Of a stretch of DNA of 64,000 nt, positions 27,543 to 36,007 are shown piece by piece. Both the position numbers and the translations under genes were made by a program. Origin of the DNA: Donghicola eburneus (GTDB taxonomy: Bacteria > Pseudomonadota > Alphaproteobacteria > Rhodobacterales > Rhodobacteraceae); contig NZ_FOXY01000008.1 in the NCBI RefSeq assembly GCF_900115865.1, positions 124,001 through 188,000 of the forward strand, given 5' to 3'. The notes under the pieces were generated by a model. The model did no database searches, was not told the DNA's origin, and saw nothing but the letters and a program-made list of their open reading frames with translations. Within the stretch, counting starts at the first letter, position 1. The number at the start of each line of letters is the position of its first letter.

Positions 27543-28328
27543 ATGCAGACTGTTTTGTTCGATCAGATGATGGTTCATTTCCGTGACGAAGGTCCTCGGG
27601 ATGGCCGCGTGGTGATGTTTGGCAACTCGCTCGGGACCGATCTGCGGGTCTGGGACGTCTTGCTGCCTTTGCTGCCCGAAGGTCTGCGCATCGTTCGGTT
27701 CGACAAGCCCGGTCACGGGCTGAGTGATTGCCCCGAGGCGCCTTATGCGATGGACGAATTGGTCCGTGATGCAGAGAACCTTGCCGAGCATCTGGGTTTG
27801 AAAGACATCACTTTTGTCGGGCTGTCGATTGGCGGTCTGATCGGACAGGGCTTTGCGGCCAAGCGTCCCGATCTGGTCAAAGCCTTGGTCCTGATGGACA
27901 CCGCAGCCCAGATCGGCACCGACGAGATGTGGAACACCCGCGTAAACGCAGTCCGCAAGGGCGGCATTGAGTCGCTGGCCGACCCCATTTTGGAACGCTG
28001 GTTTGCGCCGACCTATCGAAACGGTCAGTCGTCTCAGATGGCCGCATGGCGCAACATGCTGTGCCGCACCCCCGCCGAGGGCTACATCGGTTGTTGTCAG
28101 GCCATCGCTGCGGCGGACCTGACCGAAAGCACCCGCGCGCTGACTCTGCCTGTGATGGCGATGGCGGGCGATCAGGACGGTAGCACACCCCCCGCGCTGG
28201 TTCAGGCTACGGCGGAACTCTGCAACGCTCCGTTCCACATCATCGAAGACGCGGGCCACTTGCCCTGCGTCGAGCAGCCCGAAGTGGTTGCGAAACTTAT
28301 CAACGAATTCCTGGAGGCCACAGCCTGA
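27543..28328 (+). CDS. pcaD: 3-oxoadipate enol-lactonase
   Basis: A 261-residue alpha/beta hydrolase with the nucleophile S95 in GLSIGG, an acid in AGDQDG and a histidine in DAGHLPC, the usual triad. It hydrolyses beta-ketoadipate enol-lactone to beta-ketoadipate. It is the first gene of the operon, after GGGAG (27532-27536), and its stop shares a base with the pcaC start. Confidence 0.93.
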   Translation: MQTVLFDQMMVHFRDEGPRDGRVVMFGNSLGTDLRVWDVLLPLLPEGLRIVRFDKPGHGLSDCPEAPYAMDELVRDAENLAEHLGLKDITFVGLSIGGLIGQGFAAKRPDLVKALVLMDTAAQIGTDEMWNTRVNAVRKGGIESLADPILERWFAPTYRNGQSSQMAAWRNMLCRTPAEGYIGCCQAIAAADLTESTRALTLPVMAMAGDQDGSTPPALVQATAELCNAPFHIIEDAGHLPCVEQPEVVAKLINEFLEATA

Positions 28329-28714
28329 TGTCCGACCGTTTTGACACCGGCATGAAAACCCGTCGCGAAGTTCTGGGCGATGCCCACGTAGACCGCGCCG
28401 AGGCCAACAAAACCGATTTTGATCTCGCCTTTCAAACCCTGATCACCGAGGGCGCTTGGGGGACTGTTTGGTCCTCTGATGGCATCAGCCGTCGCGAACG
28501 TTCGATGATCACGCTGGCGCTCTTGGCAGCCACCGGCAACTTTGACGAGATCCCCATGCATATCCGGGCCACTGCTCGTACCGGCGCAAGCAAGCGCGAC
28601 GTTCTGGAGGCTTTCCAGCATGTTGCCATCTACGCCGGGGTCCCACGCGCGAACCATGCCTTGAAATTGGCGAAAGCCACCTATGCCGAAATGGAGGCGG
28701 CATCTGATGACTGA
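28328..28714 (+). CDS. pcaC: 4-carboxymuconolactone decarboxylase
   Basis: A 128-residue protein of the AhpD/CMD fold. The central helix carries WSSDGISRRERSMITLALLA and the catalytic-region histidine in EIPMHIRATAR. It decarboxylates gamma-carboxymuconolactone to the enol-lactone used by PcaD. It overlaps the pcaH start by eight bases. The length is typical of stand-alone PcaC rather than fused PcaL. Confidence 0.92.
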   Translation: MSDRFDTGMKTRREVLGDAHVDRAEANKTDFDLAFQTLITEGAWGTVWSSDGISRRERSMITLALLAATGNFDEIPMHIRATARTGASKRDVLEAFQHVAIYAGVPRANHALKLAKATYAEMEAASDD

Positions 28715-29435
28715 TTTAGGCCCGCTTATTCCGCGGAATCGCGAAGCGCACCCAGACGCATACGATCCTGCATATAAAACTTCTGTTGCCCGTTCCCCTT
28801 ACCTGCCTTTGTTGTCGATGGAATCCGGCCTCTCCGAGGAAACCGGTCCCACCTTTGGCCACAGCAAGCTCGGGGTACTCGACAACAACCTGATCCTGAA
28901 CTGGACCAAGGGCGCGGCCCCCGCTGTGGGCGAACGCATCCTGATGCACGGCCGTGTGGTTGATGAAAACAACCGCGCTGTGCCGAACACGCTGGTAGAA
29001 ATCTGGCAGGCGAACGCCGGTGGTCGCTACCGCCACAAGAAAGACACCTACCTGGCGCCTCTGGACCCGAACTTTGGTGGCTGCGGTCGCACCCTGACCG
29101 ACGAAAACGGCTACTACCAGTTCCTGACCATTCGCCCCGGTGCCTATCCTTGGCCGAACCGCGGAAATGACTGGCGCCCGATGCACATCCACATCTCGGT
29201 CTACGGTCACAGCTTTGGCCAGCGCCTGATCACCCAGATGTATTTTGAGGGTGATCCGCTGATCAACCACTGCCCGATTGCTGCGACCATCAAGAACCGC
29301 AGCCAGCTGGACCGTCTGGTCGCTCCGTTGGATCTGGCAAGCTCGCGTCCGCTGGATTTCCTTGCGTACAAGTTTGACATCGTTCTGCGCGGCCGCCGCC
29401 AGACCATGTTCGAAAACAAGCTGGAGGGGATGTAA
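28707..29435 (+). CDS. pcaH: Protocatechuate 3,4-dioxygenase beta subunit
   Basis: Starting at the ATG 28707, inside the end of pcaC, the 242-residue product keeps all four ferric ligands known from Pseudomonas PcaH: Y108 (GGRYRH), Y147 (PGAYPW), H160 and H162 (RPMHIH). It opens the protocatechuate ring between the hydroxyls to give 3-carboxy-cis,cis-muconate. It works as a heterodimer with PcaG, whose gene begins one base after its stop. Confidence 0.95.
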   Translation: MTDLGPLIPRNREAHPDAYDPAYKTSVARSPYLPLLSMESGLSEETGPTFGHSKLGVLDNNLILNWTKGAAPAVGERILMHGRVVDENNRAVPNTLVEIWQANAGGRYRHKKDTYLAPLDPNFGGCGRTLTDENGYYQFLTIRPGAYPWPNRGNDWRPMHIHISVYGHSFGQRLITQMYFEGDPLINHCPIAATIKNRSQLDRLVAPLDLASSRPLDFLAYKFDIVLRGRRQTMFENKLEGM

Positions 29436-29436
29436 G

Positions 29437-30036
29437 ATGGTACAGAAACTGGACACTCTGGTAGAGACCCCGTCGCAGACCGCTGGACCCTACGTCCACA
29501 TCGGTTTGATGCCCACCTATGCGGGCAACGCGGGCTACTACGACGAAGAGATCGGCACCAGCCCCATCGCCGACGGCGCCAAGGGCGAAGTGATCGAGAT
29601 CGTGGGTTCTGTCTTTGACGGCACGGGTTGGGCGATGCGCGACGCGCTGCTGGAAAGCTGGCAGCCCGACGCGGCTGGCAAGTTCCCCGGCCAAGAGGGT
29701 GCAGACCCCGCCGTGACCGGCCTGTGCCGCTTTGCGGCTGATGCCGACACTGGCGAGTTCACCCTGCGCACCGTCAAGCCGGGCAAGGTTGCTCAGCGCG
29801 GGGGCGGCTTCGCGGCACCCCACATCTCGGTGTGGATTTGCGCACGCGGCATCAACATCGGCCTGCAAACCCGCATCTACTTCGAGGATGAGGACAACAG
29901 CACCGACCCGCTGCTGGCACGCATCGAGCAGCGTCCCCGTGTGGACACTCTGATCGCCAAGAAAATCGGCGAGGGCAAATACCGCTTCGACGTCCGCCTG
30001 CAAGGCGAAGGCGAGACGGTTTTCCTCGACATCTAA
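29437..30036 (+). CDS. pcaG: Protocatechuate 3,4-dioxygenase alpha subunit
   Basis: A 199-residue intradiol dioxygenase alpha chain, starting at 29437 with the family opening TPSQTAGPYVHIGLMP. It shares the beta-sandwich with PcaH but lacks the HxH metal pair, as alpha chains do. The ribosome site lies in the end of pcaH (GGAGGGGA). A hairpin follows the stop codon. Confidence 0.95.
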   Translation: MVQKLDTLVETPSQTAGPYVHIGLMPTYAGNAGYYDEEIGTSPIADGAKGEVIEIVGSVFDGTGWAMRDALLESWQPDAAGKFPGQEGADPAVTGLCRFAADADTGEFTLRTVKPGKVAQRGGGFAAPHISVWICARGINIGLQTRIYFEDEDNSTDPLLARIEQRPRVDTLIAKKIGEGKYRFDVRLQGEGETVFLDI

Positions 30037-30043
30037 GTCATTC

Positions 30044-30067
30044 GGGGCGTCCATTCGTGGGCGCCCC
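30044..30067 (+). other. Intercistronic hairpin after pcaG
   Basis: Arms GGGGCGTCC (30044-30052) and GGGCGCCCC (30059-30067) pair over 9 bp with one G-U around ATTCGT. No T-run follows. It separates the dioxygenase genes from the BKACE gene and probably shapes mRNA decay or partial termination. Confidence 0.5.
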
Positions 30068-30087
30068 TCTGCATGAAAGACGCGAAC

Positions 30088-30930
30088 ATGACCAAACCCT
30101 GCATCATCTGTGTGGCCATCACAGGCTCGCTGCCGACCAAAGAGAACAACCCCGCAGTGCCGATCACTGTGGCAGAGCAGATCGAAAGCACTCAGGAAGC
30201 TTTCGAGGCTGGCGCAACCATCGCCCACTGCCACGTGCGTGACGACGAAGGCAAACCGACCTCGGACCCCGAGCGTTTTGGCCGCCTGAAAGAGGGTCTG
30301 GAAAAGCATTGTCCCGGCATGATCGTGCAGCTGTCGACCGGTGGCCGTTCCGGCGCGGGCCAGACCCGTGGCGGTATGCTGCCCCTGTCGCCCGACATGG
30401 CGTCGCTGTCGGTTGGCTCGAACAACTTCCCCACCCGCGTCTACGAAAACCCGCCGGAACTGGTCGATTGGCTGGCCTCCGAGATGGTGAAATACGGCGT
30501 GAAGCCCGAGATCGAGGCGTTCGACCTGAGCCACATCCTCAAGGCCGCCGACATGTTCAAGAAGGGCCAGATTGCAGAAACCCCCTACGTTCAGTTCGTG
30601 ATGGGCGTGAAAAACGCGATGCCCGTGGACCGCGATGTCTTTGAATACTACATCAAAACGGTGCATCGCCTGTTTGGCGAAGACGCCAACTGGTGTGCCG
30701 CTGGGATCGGCGCCCATCAGATCACGCTGAACGACTGGGCCGTGTCGTCGGGTGGTCACGCCCGCACCGGTCTGGAAGACAACGTCCGCATCGACCGCGA
30801 CACACTGGCGCCCTCGAACGCGGCACTGGTGCAGCGCGTGGTAGATCTGTGCGACAAGTACGAGCGCCCCGTTGCCACCTGGCAGCAGGCTCGTGAAATG
30901 CTGAACCTGAAAGTACCCGCAGTCGCATGA
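30088..30930 (+). CDS. Beta-keto acid cleavage enzyme (BKACE / DUF849, Kce-like)
   Basis: About 280 residues of the BKACE family. The metal site is visible as H47 and H49 (AHCHVRD) and E230 (GLEDN), matching H46, H48 and E230 of Kce. BKACE enzymes react a beta-keto acid with acetyl-CoA to give acetoacetate and a new acyl-CoA. Placed between pcaG and pcaB, the likely substrate is beta-ketoadipate, giving succinyl-CoA and acetoacetate. The next enzymes, ScoAB, would use exactly these products. The substrate is inferred, not shown. The start at 30088 (MTKPCIICVAITG) fits homologues better than an ATG five codons earlier. The stop overlaps pcaB by four bases. Confidence 0.88.
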   Translation: MTKPCIICVAITGSLPTKENNPAVPITVAEQIESTQEAFEAGATIAHCHVRDDEGKPTSDPERFGRLKEGLEKHCPGMIVQLSTGGRSGAGQTRGGMLPLSPDMASLSVGSNNFPTRVYENPPELVDWLASEMVKYGVKPEIEAFDLSHILKAADMFKKGQIAETPYVQFVMGVKNAMPVDRDVFEYYIKTVHRLFGEDANWCAAGIGAHQITLNDWAVSSGGHARTGLEDNVRIDRDTLAPSNAALVQRVVDLCDKYERPVATWQQAREMLNLKVPAVA

Positions 30931-32264
30931 CCCCGACCCCTTTGACTGGCGCCGTGATGGCGCCGCTCTATGGCGATATGCAGGCCACCGCCCTTCTGTC
31001 AGAAGAGGCGGTCGCCGCGCATATGGTCGCCTTTGAGATCGCCTTGGCCCGCGCGACCGAGGCGGCTGGCCTGACCGAAACCGGCAGTGCTGACGCGATC
31101 GCTGCTGCGCTGGACGGGTTCGACGCAGACTTGGCTGTACTGGGGCAGGGGACCGCTTCGGCGGGTGTTCCCGTGCCAGCTCTGGTTGCCCAACTGCGCG
31201 CGGCGTGCGGCGAGGCAGGGCAGGCATTGCACTGGGGCGCGACCTCGCAAGACGTGGTGGACACCTCGACCGTGATGGCCGTGCGTGATGTGCTGGAGCT
31301 GTACGCGGATCGCGTGTCTGCGCTGATTGGCGCCTTGGAACAGCAGTCCGAGGCATTCGGGGACGTGGTAATGGGCGGGCGCACGCGTTCGCAAGTGGCC
31401 ACTCCAATCACCTTTGGCATGCGGATCGCCACTTGGGCGGCACCGCTGATCGCATTGGAAGCAGAATTGCCCGCGCTGAAGGACCGGATCGCTCGGGTCC
31501 AGTTCGGCGGAGCGGCAGGCAACAATCTGGCGGTGGCGCCCCATGGTGCAGACATCGCAGAGACGTTGGCGTCTGAATTGGGCCTAGGCGCGACAGTCCA
31601 ATGGCACGGCGACCGAAGCGCGGTCATGGCAGTGGGTGCTTGGGTGGGCCGCGTGACCGCAGCCTTGGCCAAGATGGCAGGCGACCTGATCCTGATGGGC
31701 CGGTCCGAAGCTGCCGAGGGCAAGGCAGGCAAGGGCGGCGGATCGTCGACCATGCCCCAGAAGTCCAACCCGGTAGCGTCCGAGGCGATCGTCACGCTGA
31801 ATGCCTATGTCACCGCGCTGACCCCCATGCTCGCCATAGCGGCCAGCCCCGCAGAAGAGCGGGACGGGGGCCGTTGGGCGATGGAATGGTTCGCCCTGCC
31901 GCAAATCCTGATCGCAGGCGCAGCTGCCTTGCGTCACGGGGCGGATCTGGCCGCGACCCTTCAAGCCTTCCCCGAGAATATGGCACGGATGCTGGACGCA
32001 AACGGAGGCGCGATCATGTCCGAGGCTGCCAGCTTTGCACTTGCCGCGCATATGCCGCGAGCAGAAGCGCAGACGCTGGTGAAGGATGCTCTGAAACTGG
32101 TGAATGGGCAGGGCAAAACCCTGACTGAAGCCTTGTCCGAAATCGGGCCCGACGGGATCGACTGGATGCAAATCCTTGATCCACGTCAGGCCATCGCGCC
32201 GTCGCAGGCGCAGGCAAAGGCGATCTTTGCCAATCGAACCAACTCTTTGGAGGAGACAAAATGA
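30927..32264 (+). CDS. pcaB: 3-carboxy-cis,cis-muconate cycloisomerase
   Basis: A 445-residue member of the fumarase/aspartase superfamily. The signature [12 protein letters not shown] lies near residue 272, in the mobile active-site loop. It converts 3-carboxymuconate, the PcaGH product, to gamma-carboxymuconolactone for PcaC. It begins within the BKACE stop (ATGA) and is followed after 7 bases by ScoA, with GGAGG between. Confidence 0.93.
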   Translation: MTPTPLTGAVMAPLYGDMQATALLSEEAVAAHMVAFEIALARATEAAGLTETGSADAIAAALDGFDADLAVLGQGTASAGVPVPALVAQLRAACGEAGQALHWGATSQDVVDTSTVMAVRDVLELYADRVSALIGALEQQSEAFGDVVMGGRTRSQVATPITFGMRIATWAAPLIALEAELPALKDRIARVQFGGAAGNNLAVAPHGADIAETLASELGLGATVQWHGDRSAVMAVGAWVGRVTAALAKMAGDLILMGRSEAAEGKAGKGGGSSTMPQKSNPVASEAIVTLNAYVTALTPMLAIAASPAEERDGGRWAMEWFALPQILIAGAAALRHGADLAATLQAFPENMARMLDANGGAIMSEAASFALAAHMPRAEAQTLVKDALKLVNGQGKTLTEALSEIGPDGIDWMQILDPRQAIAPSQAQAKAIFANRTNSLEETK

Positions 32265-32962
32265 ACAAAGTGTATGGCAGCGCGTCGGAGGCCTTGGATG
32301 GCCTGCTGCGCGACGACATGCTGATCGCGGCAGGGGGCTTTGGCCTGTGCGGGATTCCCGAACTCTTGATCGATGCGATTGTGGAAAACGGCGTCAAGAA
32401 CCTGACCGTGGCCTCGAACAACGCAGGCGTTGACGGGTTCGGTTTGGGCAAACTGCTGGATACCCGCCAGATCAAGAAGATGATGAGCTCTTACGTGGGC
32501 GAAAACGCGGAATTCATGCGCCAGTACCTGTCCGGTGAGCTGGAGCTGGAATTCAACCCGCAGGGCACCTTGGCCGAGCGGATGCGCGCTGGTGGCTGCG
32601 GCATTCCCGGTTTCTACACCAAAACTGGCGTGGGTACCGTGATCGCCGAAGGCAAAGACGTGAAGATCTTCAATGGTGAAGAATACATCATGGAAGAAGG
32701 CATTTTCGCCGACATTTCCATCGTCAAAGCGTGGAAAGCGGACGAAACCGGCAACGCGATTTTCCGCAAGACCGCCCGTAACTTCAATCCGCCCGCCGCG
32801 ATGTGCGGCAAGATTTGCGTGATGGAGGTCGAGGAAATCGTCCCCGCAGGCAGCCTTGACCCCGATCACATCCACCTGCCCGGCATCTACGTACACCGCC
32901 TGATTCAAGGTGAACACGAGAAGCGGATCGAACAGCGCACCGTGCGCAAGAAGGAGGCCTGA
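32261..32962 (+). CDS. scoA: Succinyl-CoA:3-ketoacid CoA-transferase, alpha subunit
   Basis: A 233-residue CoA-transferase subunit that resembles Bacillus ScoA far more than PcaI. It shares [49 protein letters not shown] and [12 protein letters not shown] with SCOT-type enzymes. The expected reaction is succinyl-CoA plus acetoacetate to succinate plus acetoacetyl-CoA. Automatic annotation in a pca operon might call it PcaI; the motifs argue otherwise, though overlap in substrate range is possible. Its start lies within the last bases of pcaB. Confidence 0.87.
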   Translation: MNKVYGSASEALDGLLRDDMLIAAGGFGLCGIPELLIDAIVENGVKNLTVASNNAGVDGFGLGKLLDTRQIKKMMSSYVGENAEFMRQYLSGELELEFNPQGTLAERMRAGGCGIPGFYTKTGVGTVIAEGKDVKIFNGEEYIMEEGIFADISIVKAWKADETGNAIFRKTARNFNPPAAMCGKICVMEVEEIVPAGSLDPDHIHLPGIYVHRLIQGEHEKRIEQRTVRKKEA

Positions 32963-32963
32963 T

Positions 32964-33593
32964 ATGCCCTGGGATCGCAATCAAATGGCCGCCCGCGCGG
33001 CGCTGGAACTGGAAAACGGCACCTATGTGAACCTTGGTATCGGGATTCCGACGCTGGTTCCGAACTTCATCCCCGAAGGCGTGCAGGTCGTGCTGCAGTC
33101 CGAAAACGGGATGCTCGGCATGGGCCCGTTCCCGTATGAGGGGGACGAAGACCCCGATCTGATCAACGCAGGCAAGCAGACCATCACCGAACTGCCCGAG
33201 ACCAGCTACTTCGATTCGGCCACCAGCTTTGGCATGATCCGCGGCGGCAAGATCGCAGCGGCGATCCTTGGCGCGATGGAAGTGGCTGAAAACGGCGATC
33301 TGGCGAACTGGATGATCCCCGGCAAGCTAGTCAAAGGCATGGGCGGCGCGATGGATTTGGTGGCCGGCGTGGGCCGCGTGGTCGTGGTCATGGACCACAC
33401 CAACAAGCATGGCGAGTCGAAGCTGCTGAAATCCTGCACCCTGCCCCTAACCGGAAAGGGCGTGGTGGACCGCGTGATCACCAACCTAGGTGTTCTGGAC
33501 GTGGTTGAAGGTGGCCTGAAGATCGTGGAATGCGCAGACGGCGTCACCGAGGACGAACTGCGTGCTGCCACCGAAGCGACGATTGTGGATTAA
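32964..33593 (+). CDS. scoB: Succinyl-CoA:3-ketoacid CoA-transferase, beta subunit
   Basis: The ATG at 32964 follows AAGGAGG and gives 209 residues. The catalytic glutamate is E47 in SENGMLG, which forms the enzyme-CoA thioester. It pairs with ScoA one base upstream. It is the last gene of the pca operon, followed 29 bases later by a strong terminator. Confidence 0.89.
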   Translation: MPWDRNQMAARAALELENGTYVNLGIGIPTLVPNFIPEGVQVVLQSENGMLGMGPFPYEGDEDPDLINAGKQTITELPETSYFDSATSFGMIRGGKIAAAILGAMEVAENGDLANWMIPGKLVKGMGGAMDLVAGVGRVVVVMDHTNKHGESKLLKSCTLPLTGKGVVDRVITNLGVLDVVEGGLKIVECADGVTEDELRAATEATIVD

Positions 33594-33622
33594 CGAGTTT
33601 CCGCACAGGTTTCCGTGCACTC

Positions 33623-33648
33623 AGGGGGCCGACGGGCCCCCTCTTTTT
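33623..33648 (+). terminator. Rho-independent terminator of the pca operon
   Basis: Perfect 8-bp arms AGGGGGCC (33623-33630) and GGCCCCCT (33635-33642) around GACG, followed by CTTTTTAT. It also touches the stop codon of the convergent DeoR-type gene. Confidence 0.88.
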
Positions 33649-34543
33649 ATTCTTCTTCGTCAGAAGATTCCAAAGTGCGGACGGTCTTGGGCTTGGCTTT
33701 GCCCACCTCCGCGATGGCGACGTTGATACCCTTGTCTTGCATGCGGCGCAGGTCCTCGGGGGCGATGTTGTCGTCCACGATCACTGCATCAAATTCGGTC
33801 AGCGACGCAAAGCTGTGTAGCGCGCGATGGTTGAATTTGGTATGGTCCGCCAAGAGGATGCGCTTGTCCGCGCATTCCAGCATCGCACGCTTGGTTTCGA
33901 CCATCTCGGGCGACTGGTGGTAGACCACGTCATTCGCAATCGCAGACATAGACACGAACACCGTATCCGCGCGGACCTGCGCGATCTGGCTGCGGGTCAT
34001 CCGGCCCATAAAGGCGTTGCACCAGTTGTAAAACTGCCCGCCCAAAGCGATCAGGGCAATATCGCGAACCTCTTTCAACTCGTTGATCATCAAAAGCGAG
34101 TTGGTCAGGACCGTGAGCGGGCCCTTGCTCTCCAACAGTTCGACCATCTGCCAAACCGTCGTTGAGTCATCGAGAAAGATCGCCTGCCCCGGCTCAATGA
34201 ATTCCATTGCCTTGGCTGCGATGGCGCGCTTTTCGGCGACCTGACGGGACGAGCGGTAGATATCGCTGGACTCGATCAAGTTGGTTGGCGCAGCAGAGAC
34301 GATCCCGCGGGTTTTGCGCAGCAGGCCCAGGCTGACCAGTTCGTCCAGATCACGGTGCACGGTCATCAGGCTGATGCCGAACCGCTCGGTCAAATCTTCG
34401 ATCCGCATTGTACCTTCGGCCATCACGGCTTCGGTAATCATCTTGCGGCGCGCCAACTGCCGCGCCTGACGGCTGTCGGCGGGGGTCTTTTCAGCCATCA
34501 AACGGTCAAAGGCGGTTTCAGTGCTTGGCGGGATCTTGGTCAT
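33647..34543 (-). CDS. DeoR-family transcriptional regulator
   Basis: A 298-residue DeoR regulator with a leading unstructured segment (about residues 1-30), an HTH at about 31-90 (IEDLTERFGISLMTVHRDLD), a sugar-phosphate-type effector domain (IFLDDSTTVWQMV, VFVSMSAI) and an acidic tail ESSDEEE. The ligand is unknown. It is divergent from the RND efflux genes, with a 274-base gap in which I find no clear operator, and convergent with scoB. Control of a distant sugar operon is as likely as control of its neighbours. Confidence 0.82.
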   Translation of the reverse strand: MTKIPPSTETAFDRLMAEKTPADSRQARQLARRKMITEAVMAEGTMRIEDLTERFGISLMTVHRDLDELVSLGLLRKTRGIVSAAPTNLIESSDIYRSSRQVAEKRAIAAKAMEFIEPGQAIFLDDSTTVWQMVELLESKGPLTVLTNSLLMINELKEVRDIALIALGGQFYNWCNAFMGRMTRSQIAQVRADTVFVSMSAIANDVVYHQSPEMVETKRAMLECADKRILLADHTKFNHRALHSFASLTEFDAVIVDDNIAPEDLRRMQDKGINVAIAEVGKAKPKTVRTLESSDEEE

Positions 34544-34817
34544 AGTCGTGCTTCTCTTGGTCTCTACCCATTAGAGCGAAAGTGCAGCTAAGGCAAAGAC
34601 TGCGGGCGGGTTCCCTGCTGAAATGCGCAGAAAACCCTGCGCAAATACAGCATTCAGCCCGAAAAGATCGCTTTGAGTGCGTGTTTGCGCTGACATTTCC
34701 GTGAATTTCGCAACTGCAGCATCGGATGGCGACAGAAAACGTCATAACTAAACGTTTATTGTCCAAGCGCGATTTTCCGTCGCCTTTTCATACCACAACC
34801 GAGATCGAGCCCTTTCT

Positions 34818-36002
34818 ATGACCACACTCCCCTCCTGTTTTCGAGCTCGTAAGCTGGCCTTTGGCGCTGCAGCGCTGTTGACCTGTGCGACGCCTATGTT
34901 TGCCCAACAGGGTCCGGGCGGCGCGCCGTCCGCCACCCAAGTGGGCGTGATCGAAATGTCGCTGGAAAAGGTGCCCTATCAGGTCACTTTGCCCGGCCGC
35001 GCCGTTGCTTATGAACAAACCGATATCCGGCCTCGCGTCGAAGGCGTGATCGAAGAGATCGTCTATGCCCCCGGCCAGCAACTGGAGGTCGGTGATCTGA
35101 TGTACCGGATCGAGGCTGCATCCTACGACGCTGAACTGGCTGCCGCCGAAGCTGCGCTCGCGGGTGCCAAGGCGAGCGTGCAGTCTGCCCAAGCGACCGT
35201 GGACCGCTATCGGCAACTCGACGGGGTGGGAGTGACCCGCGAGAGTGTCGAGACTGCGGAAGTGGCCTTGATGCAGGCAGAGGCGGACGAGCGCGCCGCA
35301 GAGGCATCGCTGCAAACTGCGCAATTGAACAAGGACCGTACAGAAATCCGTGCCCCCATTCAGGGCGTGCCAGAGGTGTCCGAATTCTCGGTCGGAGCGT
35401 TGGTGACGGCAAATCAGGCTGACGCGCTAACGACCCTGACACGCTTGGACCCAATCTACGTGGACCTGACCGAATCCAGCGCGCGTCTGCTACGCACGCG
35501 CGAACGGATCGCAGACGGGCAGTTGACCATGGGCGACGAATTGGATGTGTCCCTGACATTGGAAAACGGCCAGTCCTATGACAGCAAAGGGTCTCTGGTC
35601 AGCCCCGGCACACTAGTGTCGTCGACCACCGGTGGCGTGGAATTTCGCATCCAATTTGATAACCCTGATCGCTTGATCATGCCTGGCATGTTCCTGCGGG
35701 CTCATGTGACCGTCGGCGAAACCGAGGCTGTTTTGGTACCCCAAGGCGCCACCGATCGCGCGGCCACCGGCGAGCTGACAGCCTTTGTCGCGGTGGATGG
35801 CAAGGCCGAGCAGGTCACACTAACATCCCAAGGCACCTATCAGAACGCGTGGGTCGTCACCGATGGGATCGAAGACGGTGATATGCTGATCGTGGACGGT
35901 CTGCGGAACCTGCGGAACGGTGCCGACGTCGAGACTGTAGCTGTGACCATCGACGAAAACGGTGTGGTCTCTGACGCGGTTGAAACCGCCGACGCGGAGT
36001 AA
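34818..36002 (+). CDS. RND efflux periplasmic adaptor subunit (AcrA/MexA type)
   Basis: A 394-residue membrane fusion protein. The signal peptide covers about residues 1-32 (MFAQQ). A split lipoyl domain flanks a helical hairpin rich in Ala and Glu (about 95-165), followed by the beta-barrel and membrane-proximal domains. The signal region contains a cysteine but no good lipobox, so it is probably a soluble periplasmic protein. It links the RND pump to an outer-membrane channel. No TolC-type gene is present in the window. Confidence 0.9.
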   Translation: MTTLPSCFRARKLAFGAAALLTCATPMFAQQGPGGAPSATQVGVIEMSLEKVPYQVTLPGRAVAYEQTDIRPRVEGVIEEIVYAPGQQLEVGDLMYRIEAASYDAELAAAEAALAGAKASVQSAQATVDRYRQLDGVGVTRESVETAEVALMQAEADERAAEASLQTAQLNKDRTEIRAPIQGVPEVSEFSVGALVTANQADALTTLTRLDPIYVDLTESSARLLRTRERIADGQLTMGDELDVSLTLENGQSYDSKGSLVSPGTLVSSTTGGVEFRIQFDNPDRLIMPGMFLRAHVTVGETEAVLVPQGATDRAATGELTAFVAVDGKAEQVTLTSQGTYQNAWVVTDGIEDGDMLIVDGLRNLRNGADVETVAVTIDENGVVSDAVETADAE

Positions 36003-36007
36003 GCGCC

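Noticed and set aside
29290-31407. A 705-codon open frame on the minus strand across pcaG, the BKACE gene and pcaB
   Set aside because: It is antisense to three well-supported genes with clear motifs. Long antisense frames are common at this GC content. Its product is low-complexity, with Arg/His-rich stretches and no recognisable domain.
32261-33593. Naming the CoA-transferase pair pcaI/pcaJ from operon context
   Set aside because: The sequence motifs match ScoA/ScoB-type succinyl-CoA:acetoacetate transferases much better, and a BKACE gene supplies both of their substrates.
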